A stretch of 64,000 nt of DNA. Origin: Bacillota bacterium. Its GTDB lineage: Bacteria > Bacillota > Clostridia > Oscillospirales > Ethanoligenentaceae. A program made the position numbers and the translations under genes. The DNA lies in NCBI GenBank assembly GCA_023391835.1, contig JAEWAE010000036.1, positions 65,659 to 129,658 on the forward strand. The letters run 5' to 3'. This document shows, in pieces, positions 17,175 to 25,468 of the stretch (its first letter is position 1; every line of letters starts with the position of its first letter). Below the pieces are notes generated by a model. That model had not been told where the DNA came from, made no database searches, and saw only the letters and a list, made by a program, of their open reading frames with translations.

Positions 17175-17390
17175 GTGAGTCTGATTCAATGTGCCTGCAA
17201 CTGCCTGTATCAGAAAGACGGCTACTGCAAACTCGAGAAGGCGGCCGAAATCACCGACATCCATAATGAAGCCGGGTGTCTTCATTTCCGGCCGCGGGAA
17301 TTTCCCGTACCGGAGCCGGGTTCCGAAGCGGTACCCCCCACATTCACCTGCCAAAAAGAAGGCTCAGACCGGGATATTCCGAATCAATGA
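17175..17390 (+). CDS. Small Cys-rich clostridial protein
   Basis: 71 aa, GTG start. The first half holds four cysteines in CACNCLYQKDGYCKLEK and a fifth in NEAGCLHF, a pattern seen in small clostridial proteins that databases often mislabel as hydroxymyristoyl-ACP dehydratase or place near DUF1540; a metal site is likely but unproven. The tail after residue 40 is proline-rich and unremarkable. It lies alone between the divergent adaptor gene and the convergent radA. Confidence 0.6.
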   Translation: MSLIQCACNCLYQKDGYCKLEKAAEITDIHNEAGCLHFRPREFPVPEPGSEAVPPTFTCQKEGSDRDIPNQ

Positions 17391-17425
17391 AACCGGTTAT
17401 TACCGCGATTTCAAAATGTATTTAA

Positions 17426-17481
17426 TGGGGTGGGGCTGTTACGAAACGTACCAAAATGCGTTTTGTAACAGCCCCACCCCA
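17426..17481. terminator. Long bidirectional hairpin between convergent genes
   Basis: A 23-bp arm (17426-17448) pairs with 17459-17481 with a single wobble, around a 10-nt loop. The core is GGGGCTGTTAC. The stem closes the small Cys-rich gene on the + strand and radA on the - strand. There is no long U run, so it may work as a strong structural stop or as a repeat element; see the related hairpins at 43581-43630 and 53042-53081. Confidence 0.65.
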
Positions 17482-17513
17482 TGCACCCGAGCAAGCTTCG
17501 CCGCCACCGCGGG

Positions 17514-18896
17514 TCATTCCAACGCCGCGCGCACGGCCTCACGGATGCCGCGCACCCCGATTAGCTCGATGCCATAATCCTTGGCCGCCAGCGCTTTCTG
17601 GTTCTGTGCGGGCAGGATACAGCGGGCAAAGCCAAGCCGGGCAGCCTCCTCTATACGCGCCTGTGCGCGCCCGACGGTCCGCAGCTCCCCTGCCAGCCCC
17701 ACTTCACCGAAAGCCACCGTCTGCGGGTCCGTCGGCTTGTCCTTCAGACTTGAAACCAGTGCCAGCGCCACCGCGAGGTCGGCGGCAGGCTCGTCCAGCT
17801 TCAGGCCGCCCACGATGCTCAGATAGGCGTCGAGGTTGGAAAAGAAAAAGCCGCCGCGCTTTTCCAGCACCGCCAGCAGCAGCGCCATGCGGTTATAATC
17901 AAAACCGCTAGCCATCCGCTTGGGAAAACCCGAGCTGGTGGAGGCCACCAGTGCCTGTACCTCCGCCAGGATCGGGCGGGAGCCTTCCATGACACAGGCT
18001 ACACAAGTGCCCGACACATGCAGCGGCCTGCCGTTCAGCAGTGCCAGCGAAGGATTTTCGACCTCCTGCAGCCCGGCGTCGGTCATTTCGAATACACCGA
18101 TCTCGTTGGTGGAGCCGTAGCGGTTTTTCACCGCACGCAGAATCCGATAGGACAAATTGCGCTCGCCCTCGAAATAGAGCACGGCGTCGACGATGTGCTC
18201 CAGCACTTTCGGCCCGGCGATAGCCCCCTCCTTGTTGACGTGGCCCACCACGAAAAGTGGAATGGCACTGGATTTGGCCACATTCATGAGTTCCCGCGTG
18301 CATTCGCGCACCTGACTGACGCTGCCCGGCGTGGAGGACATTTCCTGCTTATACATCGTCTGGATCGAGTCGATGATAGCCAGATCCGGCTGTTCTGCAT
18401 AGATGGTGGAGGCGACGGCGCTCAAATCGGTCTCGGCCAGCAGATAAAGGTTGGGGGTTGAAACGCCCAGTCGATTGGCTCGCAGCTTGATTTGGCGCAC
18501 CGACTCTTCGCCCGTCACATAGAGGATCTTTTTATCCCGTCCAATATACTGACATATCTGAAGCAGCAACGTGGATTTTCCGATGCCCGGGTCGCCGGAA
18601 AGCAGCACCAGCGAACCCTTGACGATGCCGCCGCCCAGCACACGGTCCAGTTCCCGCAACCCCGTTGTGTAACGGATATCGTCCGCAAAATCCAGCTCGG
18701 TCATGGCCACCGATACGCTGGCATGCCCGGCCGGCGCATTCGCCTTGCCCGCGCGGGCCACCGGAGACGCCGGGGGCGCCTGGATTTCTTCCGTCAGTGT
18801 ATTCCATGAGCCGCATCCCGGGCATTTCCCATACCATTTGGCCGACTCATAGCCGCATTCGCTGCACACAAATATGCTTTTGGCTTTTGGATTCAT
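17514..18896 (-). CDS. radA: DNA repair protein RadA (Sms)
   Basis: 460 aa. RadA is a RecA-like branch-migration helicase. The N-terminal zinc finger is FVCSECGYESAKWYGKCPGC (C-x2-C ... C-x2-C); the RecA-like core has Walker A in LSGDPGIGKSTLLLQI; the RadA-specific KNRYGSTNEIGVF motif is present; the Lon-like C-terminal domain carries LDEPAADLAVALAL. Length is normal. It is followed downstream by the long bidirectional hairpin. Confidence 0.96.
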   Translation of the reverse strand: MNPKAKSIFVCSECGYESAKWYGKCPGCGSWNTLTEEIQAPPASPVARAGKANAPAGHASVSVAMTELDFADDIRYTTGLRELDRVLGGGIVKGSLVLLSGDPGIGKSTLLLQICQYIGRDKKILYVTGEESVRQIKLRANRLGVSTPNLYLLAETDLSAVASTIYAEQPDLAIIDSIQTMYKQEMSSTPGSVSQVRECTRELMNVAKSSAIPLFVVGHVNKEGAIAGPKVLEHIVDAVLYFEGERNLSYRILRAVKNRYGSTNEIGVFEMTDAGLQEVENPSLALLNGRPLHVSGTCVACVMEGSRPILAEVQALVASTSSGFPKRMASGFDYNRMALLLAVLEKRGGFFFSNLDAYLSIVGGLKLDEPAADLAVALALVSSLKDKPTDPQTVAFGEVGLAGELRTVGRAQARIEEAARLGFARCILPAQNQKALAAKDYGIELIGVRGIREAVRAALE

Positions 18897-18924
18897 GGTT
18901 TTCCCTTTCGATCAACGTCCCGGG

Positions 18925-19716
18925 TCACTGGAATGATATGGAGCTGCTCCCCTCTGCCCCGGAAAAGAAGCGGAGCACCCCGGTATAAATGGCAAAGGCC
19001 ATTTTACTCTGATAGTCGTCTGTCTTGAGTTTTTCACACTCGGCGGGGTTTGACAAAAAGCCGCATTCCACCATCACGGAGGGCGGCGTACCGTAATACA
19101 GGATAAAAAGATTTTTTTCCGCCTGTTTGACGGCACGTTCGTTATCGGGCTGGATGGCGCTGCGGACACTTTCCTGCAGGCATTCGGCCAGCACTTTGCT
19201 GGATGGATTTTTGGGTGAATAAAACACCTGCGTCCCGCTGTATTGTGACTGACCAAATTTATTCTGGTGGATACTGATAAACAGCGACTGCGGATGGCTG
19301 TTTTCAATTTTCAGCCGGTTGTGCAGATCGGAGGATTTCATTTCCCGAATCGTATCGCTGCCCGCATCGTGGATGGAGCGATCATCCGACCGGGTAAGTA
19401 TCACGGTGTAGCCGGAGGCACGGAAAAAATCCGCCAGCTTGAGCGACAGCGAAAGATTTATTTCTTTTTCCACCGTCCCATCATAACCCACTGCACCGCC
19501 GTCCGGGCCGCCATGGCCGGGATCGATCACCACGGATTTTGTCAGCGGGACAGTTTCCGCCGCGGCGCGGAATCCCCCTGTTCCGGACCGGATAATCCAG
19601 TATATGGTCAGCAGCAAAGCCGCAGCCAGCAGCAAAATAAAGCCGGCAAAAATCCCCCGACCGACCGAATGAGCGTTCCCCCATCTGACCTGCCGGATTT
19701 TGGCGCTTTTCCGCAT
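18925..19716 (-). CDS. cwlD: N-acetylmuramoyl-L-alanine amidase, CwlD-like
   Basis: 263 aa. An amidase_3 domain follows one N-terminal membrane anchor (about residues 22-42). Zinc-site motifs are visible: VVIDPGHGGPDGGAVG (His), the second-shell EKEINLSLSLKLADF (Glu), and LFISIHQNKFG (His), ending with VMVECGFLSNPAEC (catalytic Glu). CwlD, with PdaA, makes muramic-delta-lactam in spore cortex and is needed for germination; this is the likely role in a sporulator, but other amidase_3 enzymes look similar. The frame extends to 19941, yet ATG 19716 (MRKSAKIRQV) gives a sensible anchor. Confidence 0.8.
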   Translation of the reverse strand: MRKSAKIRQVRWGNAHSVGRGIFAGFILLLAAALLLTIYWIIRSGTGGFRAAAETVPLTKSVVIDPGHGGPDGGAVGYDGTVEKEINLSLSLKLADFFRASGYTVILTRSDDRSIHDAGSDTIREMKSSDLHNRLKIENSHPQSLFISIHQNKFGQSQYSGTQVFYSPKNPSSKVLAECLQESVRSAIQPDNERAVKQAEKNLFILYYGTPPSVMVECGFLSNPAECEKLKTDDYQSKMAFAIYTGVLRFFSGAEGSSSISFQ

Positions 19717-19771
19717 GGCAACCACCCCTGCCAAACAGTATGCGCCCGCCCAACGGAAAATGCCCGCGGAG

Positions 19772-20314
19772 TTATCGTTTGGACGCCTTCGCCGGCTTTT
19801 TCTTTTTGTAAACCAGCCGGCCGAAAAGCTCGACCTGCCGATATCCCAGGATATACCCCACCGTGGCAAATGCCGGTACAGCCAGCACCACTGCCCACAA
19901 CACCCAGATCGCCGTCTGGAAATGATTGATGACAAATACATACGGAATATGGCAGATGAAATAGATCAGCCGAATCCAGTCGTTATTCCAGTGGGCCGCC
20001 AGATCCACGGTAAACACCAGCGTCAGCACCGCCAGAGGAGCTTCAGCAATCAGCCCGGCCATCAGCCCCTTGGGCATAAACGTGTGGATATGGCCATACC
20101 GCACCCGATTTGGGTCGCGGAAGCCCTCGTTCCATGCGGCCGAATAGACCATCCACCACAGCAGCAACAGCGAAAAGGCGGTGAACGCGAGTTTCACGCC
20201 CGTGCGATCCAGCCAGTTACCGAAACAGGCGAACAGAATCAGGGCGATAATATCCGCCCCCAGAATGCTGCCCATCATGGTGGCTCCCAGTTTCCAAATT
20301 AATTTTTTCTGCAT
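19772..20314 (-). CDS. Multispanning membrane protein of unknown function
   Basis: 180 aa with about four or five transmembrane segments (near residues 10-32, 42-60, 85-105, 115-130 and 135-160) and a basic C-terminus KKKKPAKASKR. No family motif was recognised. It has its own promoter at 20416-20444 and lies 55 nt upstream of the cwlD-like gene, so the two are likely co-transcribed. Confidence 0.7.
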   Translation of the reverse strand: MQKKLIWKLGATMMGSILGADIIALILFACFGNWLDRTGVKLAFTAFSLLLLWWMVYSAAWNEGFRDPNRVRYGHIHTFMPKGLMAGLIAEAPLAVLTLVFTVDLAAHWNNDWIRLIYFICHIPYVFVINHFQTAIWVLWAVVLAVPAFATVGYILGYRQVELFGRLVYKKKKPAKASKR

Positions 20315-20415
20315 TGCAAACCCGGCCTTTCCTGTAATCGAACGGGACCGTATGCGGCCGCCGGTTAAGTGCTCCAGCCGCGGCGATCCCTCGGAAGTTA
20401 TCCTTCTTTATTATA

Positions 20416-20444
20416 ATTATATTACACAAGGGCATGGGGCACAA
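20416..20444 (-). promoter_or_regulatory. Sigma-A-like promoter for the minus-strand membrane protein
   Basis: On the minus strand TTGTGC (20444-20439) and TATAAT (20421-20416) are 17 nt apart, about 100 nt before the start of the membrane-protein gene. The gap 20315-20612 otherwise holds only divergent leader sequence. Confidence 0.65.
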
Positions 20445-20612
20445 GCGCAAGTCTGAATTCCGCCGGGTTTTCATATGGTATAGGAGGCGCCGACCGATAT
20501 CGGCTTCAATCCGCCTTGCCCGAGTATTTGTGGCGCGGGGCGGCGTGATTTCAGCCAATACGGACAAAGCTTTCCTGTCTATTAAACAATGCCTGAGAAA
20601 GCGGGGACGCAC

Positions 20613-21332
20613 ATGGCAGGCTGGTGCAGAATACGGCGCACTGCGTGCTGGCTTGGGCTGGCCGTACTGACGGCGGCATGCCTGCTGGCGGCCTACCGGC
20701 TGCCTACATTTTCCCGGGCGGGTCGAAGCCACGCGGCCGCGCAGCCGGTCCGGCAGTACGCCATCCTGATCGACCTGGATGAAAACACCCTCACACTGCT
20801 GGAAAACGGGCGCGTCATCCGGCGCTGCCCCTGTGCCACGGGCAAGGCCGATACCCCCTCCCCCGTCGGCTACTTCAAAATCACCCGAAAATCCCGCTGG
20901 GGCGAAGGCTTCGGCGGCTATTTTCTGGGGATGAACGTCCCCTGGGGCATATACGGCATCCACGGCACAACCAGCCCCGATTCGGTGGGACAAAACGCCT
21001 CTCACGGTTGTTTCCGCCTTCTGGACGACGATATCCGGGAGCTTTATGAAACAGTGGGCCGAGGCACGCCGGTGCTCATCGTCAGCGGTGTCTACGGCGC
21101 ATTCGGGCATGGATTCCGCACCATATCCCCCGGCATGTCCGGGCAGGACGTGCTGCTGATGCAAAAGACCCTGCGGCGTCTCGGCTATTTTTCTGGTGAA
21201 TGCAGCGGCCGGTATGACACCCGGGATTTCCAGGAAGCCATACACCGGTTCCAGCAGGATTACGATTTGCCCATAAGCGACTCCATCGGGCGGAAAATGG
21301 CCCAGATCATGGGCCTTTCCGTGATTGAATGA
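20613..21332 (+). CDS. L,D-transpeptidase (YkuD) with C-terminal peptidoglycan-binding domain
   Basis: 239 aa. A signal anchor (about residues 8-26) is followed by a YkuD domain: ILIDLDENTLTLLENG at the start, GIYGIHGTT for the catalytic-site His, and ASHGCFRLLDDD for the nucleophile Cys in the SHGCxR motif. Residues about 170-239 form a peptidoglycan-binding type 1 domain (GMSGQDVLLMQKTLRRLGYF). The enzyme would make 3-3 cross-links or attach proteins to peptide stems outside the membrane. ATG 20613 has GCGGGGAC upstream; ATG 20589 has no ribosome site. Confidence 0.92.
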   Translation: MAGWCRIRRTACWLGLAVLTAACLLAAYRLPTFSRAGRSHAAAQPVRQYAILIDLDENTLTLLENGRVIRRCPCATGKADTPSPVGYFKITRKSRWGEGFGGYFLGMNVPWGIYGIHGTTSPDSVGQNASHGCFRLLDDDIRELYETVGRGTPVLIVSGVYGAFGHGFRTISPGMSGQDVLLMQKTLRRLGYFSGECSGRYDTRDFQEAIHRFQQDYDLPISDSIGRKMAQIMGLSVIE

Positions 21333-21338
21333 GCGACC

Positions 21339-21845
21339 TCAATCTTCCCGATTCCGTTCCAGGGCCAGCAGACGTGCCTTAACGGCCGGGCCACCGCGGT
21401 AACCACCCAACGAGCCGTCCTGCCGCACGACCCGATGGCACGGCACCAGGATCGGCACCGGATTGAGTCCAACCACCCGGCCAACCGCCTGGGCGCCATG
21501 CACCCCACACATGGCGGCCATGCGGGAATAGCTGACGGTCTCACCGTAAGGGAACCGCAGGATTCCGCCCCATACGGCCCGTTCAAACCGGGTGCCGACT
21601 AAGGCGGGCGCCACGGTAAAGCGCTTGCGCCGCCCCGCGAAATACTCGTTCAGCTCGTCGGCAAAGTGCCGGGCTAACCGGCTGGCCTCCGTGTCACAGT
21701 GGGAGTCGCACTCCCCTTTCAGACGCTGGAGCTCCCGTTCCAAGTTGTCGCTGGGGAACAAAAGGCGTATAATAAACGTGTCGTCGCACAGAATTCCCAG
21801 CCGGCCAACCGGCGTATCGAGGGGAAAATAAGCGAATCTTTGCAT
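21339..21845 (-). CDS. ogt: Methylated-DNA-[protein]-cysteine S-methyltransferase
   Basis: 168 aa. Suicide repair enzyme that removes O6-methyl from guanine. The active-site motif ILVPCHRVV is intact, and the helix-turn-helix YGETVSYSRMAAM with the arginine-finger region AQAVGRVVGLNP precedes it. ATG 21845 (MQRFAYF) is preferred since GGGAGGG lies 7 nt upstream; a GTG/ATG start 21 nt further out is possible. The gene faces the L,D-transpeptidase gene tail-to-tail with 6 nt between the stops. Confidence 0.92.
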   Translation of the reverse strand: MQRFAYFPLDTPVGRLGILCDDTFIIRLLFPSDNLERELQRLKGECDSHCDTEASRLARHFADELNEYFAGRRKRFTVAPALVGTRFERAVWGGILRFPYGETVSYSRMAAMCGVHGAQAVGRVVGLNPVPILVPCHRVVRQDGSLGGYRGGPAVKARLLALERNRED

Positions 21846-21881
21846 CTGGTGCCCTCCCGGTGCCAAAACGGAGTGTGGAAA

Positions 21882-22880
21882 ATGGAAAAGGATGTATTGC
21901 AGGAAGCACCCGGTGTACTCCGGGATTTTCTCGTATATATGCAGACCATCAAGGGGAAATCTCCTAAGACGGTCGACGAATACTATCTGGATCTGCGTAC
22001 TTTTTTCCGTTTTCTCAAAAAGCGGCGGGGAGCCGTCGCCCCGGACGTGGATTTTGAAAAAATCCCCATCGACGATCTTGATCTGGCCACGGCCGCGTCC
22101 GTCACGCTGACGGACGTGTACGAGTATCTGCTATATATCACGCGGGAACGGCATAACGGCCCGGCTACCCGATCGCGGAAAGTTTCCAGCCTGCGGTCGT
22201 TCTATCACTACTACTGCGACAAAACGGGGCAGATAGCCGAAAACCCGGTGCGCAATCTGGAAACACCGAAAAAAAAGCGCTCGCTGCCCAAATATCTAAC
22301 ACTGGAAGAAAGCATGCAGTTTTTGCAGAGCGTCGACGGACCCTATGCGGCACGGGATTACTGCATCATGGTGCTGTTTCTCAACTGTGGCCTACGCCTG
22401 TCGGAGCTGGTGGGAATCAACCTGGCCGATTTTCACGACGATGCCCTCACCGTGACGGGCAAAGGCAACAAACAGCGCAATGTCTATCTCAATCAGGCAT
22501 GTCTGAAGGCGGTTGCAGAGTATCGCGCCCAGCGCCCGCAGAATGGCGTACGCGACAAGGAAGCGTTTTTCCTCAGTCGCCTCATGACACGCATCAGCCC
22601 CAAAACCGTCCAGTACATAGTCAAAAAGGACCTCAGGGCCGCAGGTCTGGCCGGGAGAGGCTTTTCCACCCACAAGCTGCGTCATACGGCGGCCACGTTG
22701 ATGTATCAGCGCGGCGGCGTCGATGTACGGGCGCTGCAGGAACTGCTCGGGCACGAAAACCTGAGCACGACGGAGATATACACTCACACTTCCAGCCGCC
22801 AAGTAAAAAAAGCGGTCGAGAATAACCCGCTTGCCGGTTTTTCCCCCTCTAAACCCGACGAAACCAAGCCTGACAAATGA
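21882..22880 (+). CDS. Tyrosine recombinase (XerC-like)
   Basis: 332 aa. It has an N-terminal SAM-like core-binding domain (about residues 10-115) and a catalytic domain with all catalytic residues visible: Arg in LNCGLRLSELVG, Lys in TGKGNKQRNV, HxxR in HKLRHTAATL, His in LLGHENLSTTE, and Tyr in IYTH. It is longer than typical XerC (about 300 aa) because of an insertion near residue 50-70 (KKRRGAVAPD...). A second Xer-like gene lies at 23833-24717. Start ATG 21882 follows ACGGAGTG. It diverges from ogt, with 36 nt between starts. Confidence 0.85.
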   Translation: MEKDVLQEAPGVLRDFLVYMQTIKGKSPKTVDEYYLDLRTFFRFLKKRRGAVAPDVDFEKIPIDDLDLATAASVTLTDVYEYLLYITRERHNGPATRSRKVSSLRSFYHYYCDKTGQIAENPVRNLETPKKKRSLPKYLTLEESMQFLQSVDGPYAARDYCIMVLFLNCGLRLSELVGINLADFHDDALTVTGKGNKQRNVYLNQACLKAVAEYRAQRPQNGVRDKEAFFLSRLMTRISPKTVQYIVKKDLRAAGLAGRGFSTHKLRHTAATLMYQRGGVDVRALQELLGHENLSTTEIYTHTSSRQVKKAVENNPLAGFSPSKPDETKPDK

Positions 22881-22895
22881 CACGCCGTTTGGGTA

Positions 22896-22930
22896 AAAGG
22901 GCCCTCGTTCCGATGGAACGGGGGCCCTCC
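22896..22930. terminator. Hairpin terminator between convergent genes
   Basis: GGGCCC-T-CGTTCC and GGAACG-G-GGGCCC pair around GAT. On the minus strand the stem is followed by TTTT and lies right after the DUF624 gene stop; on the plus strand it follows the recombinase gene and a downstream ATTTTT. It can serve both. Confidence 0.75.
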
Positions 22931-22932
22931 TG

Positions 22933-23817
22933 TCATTTTTCCCGACCAGTATCCTCAAAGACCGGTTCTTCCTCCGGTTTTTTCTTTTGGTTTTCGGGAT
23001 TCGGGTCGATCATAAATTTTTTCACGACTGGCCAGACCCAGAAATTGACGATGAGTCCGATGGTGCTAAGCGTCAGCAGAGGCACAAAAACCACCGCCAG
23101 CGGCAGGAAATAGAACGAAATCACCAGTGCGATGACACAGAATATCGTGATAAGGAGATTACGCCCCAGCCCCAGAATGGAAAAAATCAGCGCGTTGCGG
23201 AATACTTGCGACAGCGTCAGGCGGAACGTGACGATCAACACATAGACGTAATACTGCATAAACAGGAATAAGATAGAAATCAACAGTGAAAAGATAAACG
23301 GAACCACGAATGCAAAGCTGCGGTGGATATTCTGATAATAATAGGCGGTGGCAAACACCAGCAGCATCCCGGCGACAACCTGTATAATCCCGGTGGCCAG
23401 TGCCTGTTTCCAGTTGGATTTAATGGTGTCTTTATAATCAGACCAGAGGAATGCGTGCTCTTCCCGTGCAAAATTGCGCAGAACATAGGTGAAACCGGCC
23501 GTGGCCGGCCCCGCTAGCGCCAGCGGCAGCAGATATAACAGCAGCCACGGATTGGGCAGGTGCATGGCCACCCCCCCACTGGTAAAGGACAGGAAGAGAT
23601 TGCCGACCATGTTTTTGTAATCGGAAAAGAGCGGGACCAAAATGAGCGCGAGGGGAATAAAAAACCAGACGATCGAGATGAAATATAGTAGATTCATCTT
23701 GATAAGATCCCAGAATTTTCGGAAATAAATGTCGAAGAAAAGGAAAAAAGCGGTTTTTTGCGGCGCATCTTTACTGACGCCCGGCCCCGGTTTCATATAC
23801 CCATTGAAAAGACCCAT
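22933..23817 (-). CDS. DUF624 (YesL-like) membrane protein
   Basis: 294 aa with about five to six transmembrane helices. The family start is seen in FFDIYFRKFWDLIKMNLLYF, followed by ATAGFTYVLRNFAREEH, the two conserved parts of DUF624/YesL. The C-terminus is a charged tail (NPENQKKKPEEEP). In other Firmicutes these proteins lie next to sugar ABC transporters, but here the neighbours are two recombinase genes, so no role is suggested. Confidence 0.85.
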   Translation of the reverse strand: MGLFNGYMKPGPGVSKDAPQKTAFFLFFDIYFRKFWDLIKMNLLYFISIVWFFIPLALILVPLFSDYKNMVGNLFLSFTSGGVAMHLPNPWLLLYLLPLALAGPATAGFTYVLRNFAREEHAFLWSDYKDTIKSNWKQALATGIIQVVAGMLLVFATAYYYQNIHRSFAFVVPFIFSLLISILFLFMQYYVYVLIVTFRLTLSQVFRNALIFSILGLGRNLLITIFCVIALVISFYFLPLAVVFVPLLTLSTIGLIVNFWVWPVVKKFMIDPNPENQKKKPEEEPVFEDTGREK

Positions 23818-23832
23818 ATCTACGTCCTCTCC

Positions 23833-24717
23833 TCATGCCATCGGGTGGCAATGGTCGTACACCGACTGATAGTGGCTGCGGATGACCCGTGCGTAAACCT
23901 GCGTGGAGGAAATGTCGGCATGGCCGAGCATTTCCTGTATCCATTTCAGATCGGCACCGTTTTCCAGCAGATGCGCCGCGAAAGAATGGCGCAGCGTATA
24001 CGGCGTGATGTGTTTCTGAATGCCGGCCTGCATGGCCGCCGTCTTTATTATTTTCCAAAATCCCTGTCTTGTCAACCGGTTTCCGCTGCAATTAACAAAA
24101 AGCGGGCTATCGGGCCCTCTCCGGCCGTATTCCTCTTCGACTTGTTCCATATACTGGGATACAGCCTCCGCGGCATCGGGGTAAATCGGGATCATCCGGC
24201 ATTTCTGCCGGCCCCGGCAGTATAGCATGCGCATGTCCAGGTTGATGTCACGGATATCCAAATCCACCAGCTCCGAAACGCGGATGCCCGTGGCATATAG
24301 GATTTCCATCATCGCCTTGTCGCGGCATCCTTTGAAATCGTCGCACACCGGCTGGCGGAACAAAAGCTCCAGTTCTTCCCCACTGAGTATTTCCGGCAGA
24401 CTGCGCTTGAAACTCTCGCCGTGCAAAGAGGCGGCCGGATCATCCTTCAGAATGGATTCCGAAACCAGATAACGAAAAAAACATCGCAGCGAGGCTTCTT
24501 CCCGCGAAATAGTCGCGGGCGAACGGCCTTGTGTGCTGAGTTGCTCCGCATAGGACTGTATGTAATCTGTGTCCACCTGGCGCAGGCTTGCAAGCCCGTC
24601 CTGACGGCAGTAAGCCAAAAACTGCGATACATCCCGCTGGTAGGATTGCCGTGTGTTTTCGGAAACCGCTTTTCGTTCCGTCAGATACCGGACGAAGCCG
24701 TCAAGATATCCATCCAT
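23833..24717 (-). CDS. xerD: Tyrosine recombinase XerD
   Basis: 294 aa, the standard XerD length. Catalytic residues are present: Arg in YATGIRVSELVDLDI, Lys in CRGRQKCRMIP, HxxR in YTLRHSFAAHLLENGADL, His in MLGHADISSTQ, and Tyr in VYARV. XerD with XerC resolves chromosome dimers at dif. It precedes the DUF624 gene by 15 nt and follows spoIIM by 21 nt. The pairing xerD next to spoIIM is common in sporulating Firmicutes. Confidence 0.92.
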   Translation of the reverse strand: MDGYLDGFVRYLTERKAVSENTRQSYQRDVSQFLAYCRQDGLASLRQVDTDYIQSYAEQLSTQGRSPATISREEASLRCFFRYLVSESILKDDPAASLHGESFKRSLPEILSGEELELLFRQPVCDDFKGCRDKAMMEILYATGIRVSELVDLDIRDINLDMRMLYCRGRQKCRMIPIYPDAAEAVSQYMEQVEEEYGRRGPDSPLFVNCSGNRLTRQGFWKIIKTAAMQAGIQKHITPYTLRHSFAAHLLENGADLKWIQEMLGHADISSTQVYARVIRSHYQSVYDHCHPMA

Positions 24718-24738
24718 ACATTTTCATTTCCCTTCTGT

Positions 24739-25395
24739 TCAGGAAAAAACCAGAGATGCGAACGCAATCGTGCCGGCGGCCTGCACCAGCGCTGCCAGCA
24801 GCACCAGCAGGAAGCAGAACACATATTTGTAACAGTATTCGCAAAAGCTGCCCCAAAGTTTTTCCTGCAAGCCGTTGGGAGCCAGAGCCGCCGCCATGCG
24901 CATGGAAAAGCGGATTCCCTCCCGGCAGGCAATCATCAGCGCAAGGCACGTAATGATCGCCCACGGCAGAATGAAAAGGGCGCATATGCTCACGCCCTTG
25001 ACGCCGTACTGCAGATAAACATACCCCATGGTTAGGCCGATACCCGCCCCTTTAAAAAGCAGCACGGCAATTTCGCCGAGCAACCCGGCGGCGCACAAGC
25101 CGAAAATATAGGCTGCGCACAGCAGCACCGCCGAAGAAAAAAACGACGAAAGGAACAGATTGCCGAACCCCTTGGCCGCAGCATCCTTCGACAGCATTTC
25201 CTGCATCAGGACGCTGAAATTCTGTTCCTTGCCCAGCCCCGCCCGTTTGGCTAGCACCGCCCCGATGGTGACGCCGACCAGAATAAAGACAGCCACCAGC
25301 AAATACTGGAGCACCGGCGCCCGCGCGCCGGAAGCGGGCCGTTTTTCCGGCCTTTTCCGATGTCTGGTTCGCAAGGGCTTGACCCCCTTTTGCAT
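24739..25395 (-). CDS. spoIIM: Stage II sporulation protein M
   Basis: 218 aa. SpoIIM, with SpoIID and SpoIIP, drives peptidoglycan remodelling during engulfment. A first transmembrane helix (about residues 30-50) is followed by a soluble loop and four more helices, including CAAYIFGLCAAGLLGEIAVL and the family segment LPWAIITCLALMIACREG. The frame is open to 25533 but ATG 25395 (MQKGVKPLRT) fits the family start. Sigma-E control is expected from knowledge of the family. Confidence 0.86.
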   Translation of the reverse strand: MQKGVKPLRTRHRKRPEKRPASGARAPVLQYLLVAVFILVGVTIGAVLAKRAGLGKEQNFSVLMQEMLSKDAAAKGFGNLFLSSFFSSAVLLCAAYIFGLCAAGLLGEIAVLLFKGAGIGLTMGYVYLQYGVKGVSICALFILPWAIITCLALMIACREGIRFSMRMAAALAPNGLQEKLWGSFCEYCYKYVFCFLLVLLAALVQAAGTIAFASLVFS

Positions 25396-25468
25396 TTGAT
25401 CTGATATTCCGATATATGCAAAAGGGGATGCGTTTATGCCGCTGACACAAAACAAAAAATCAAACGGC

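Noticed and set aside
17016..17354. 112-codon minus-strand frame upstream of the adaptor
   Set aside because: It overlaps the small Cys-rich gene, lacks a ribosome site and shows no family features; the tail SENITAAATAYAEKN looks tempting but is unsupported.
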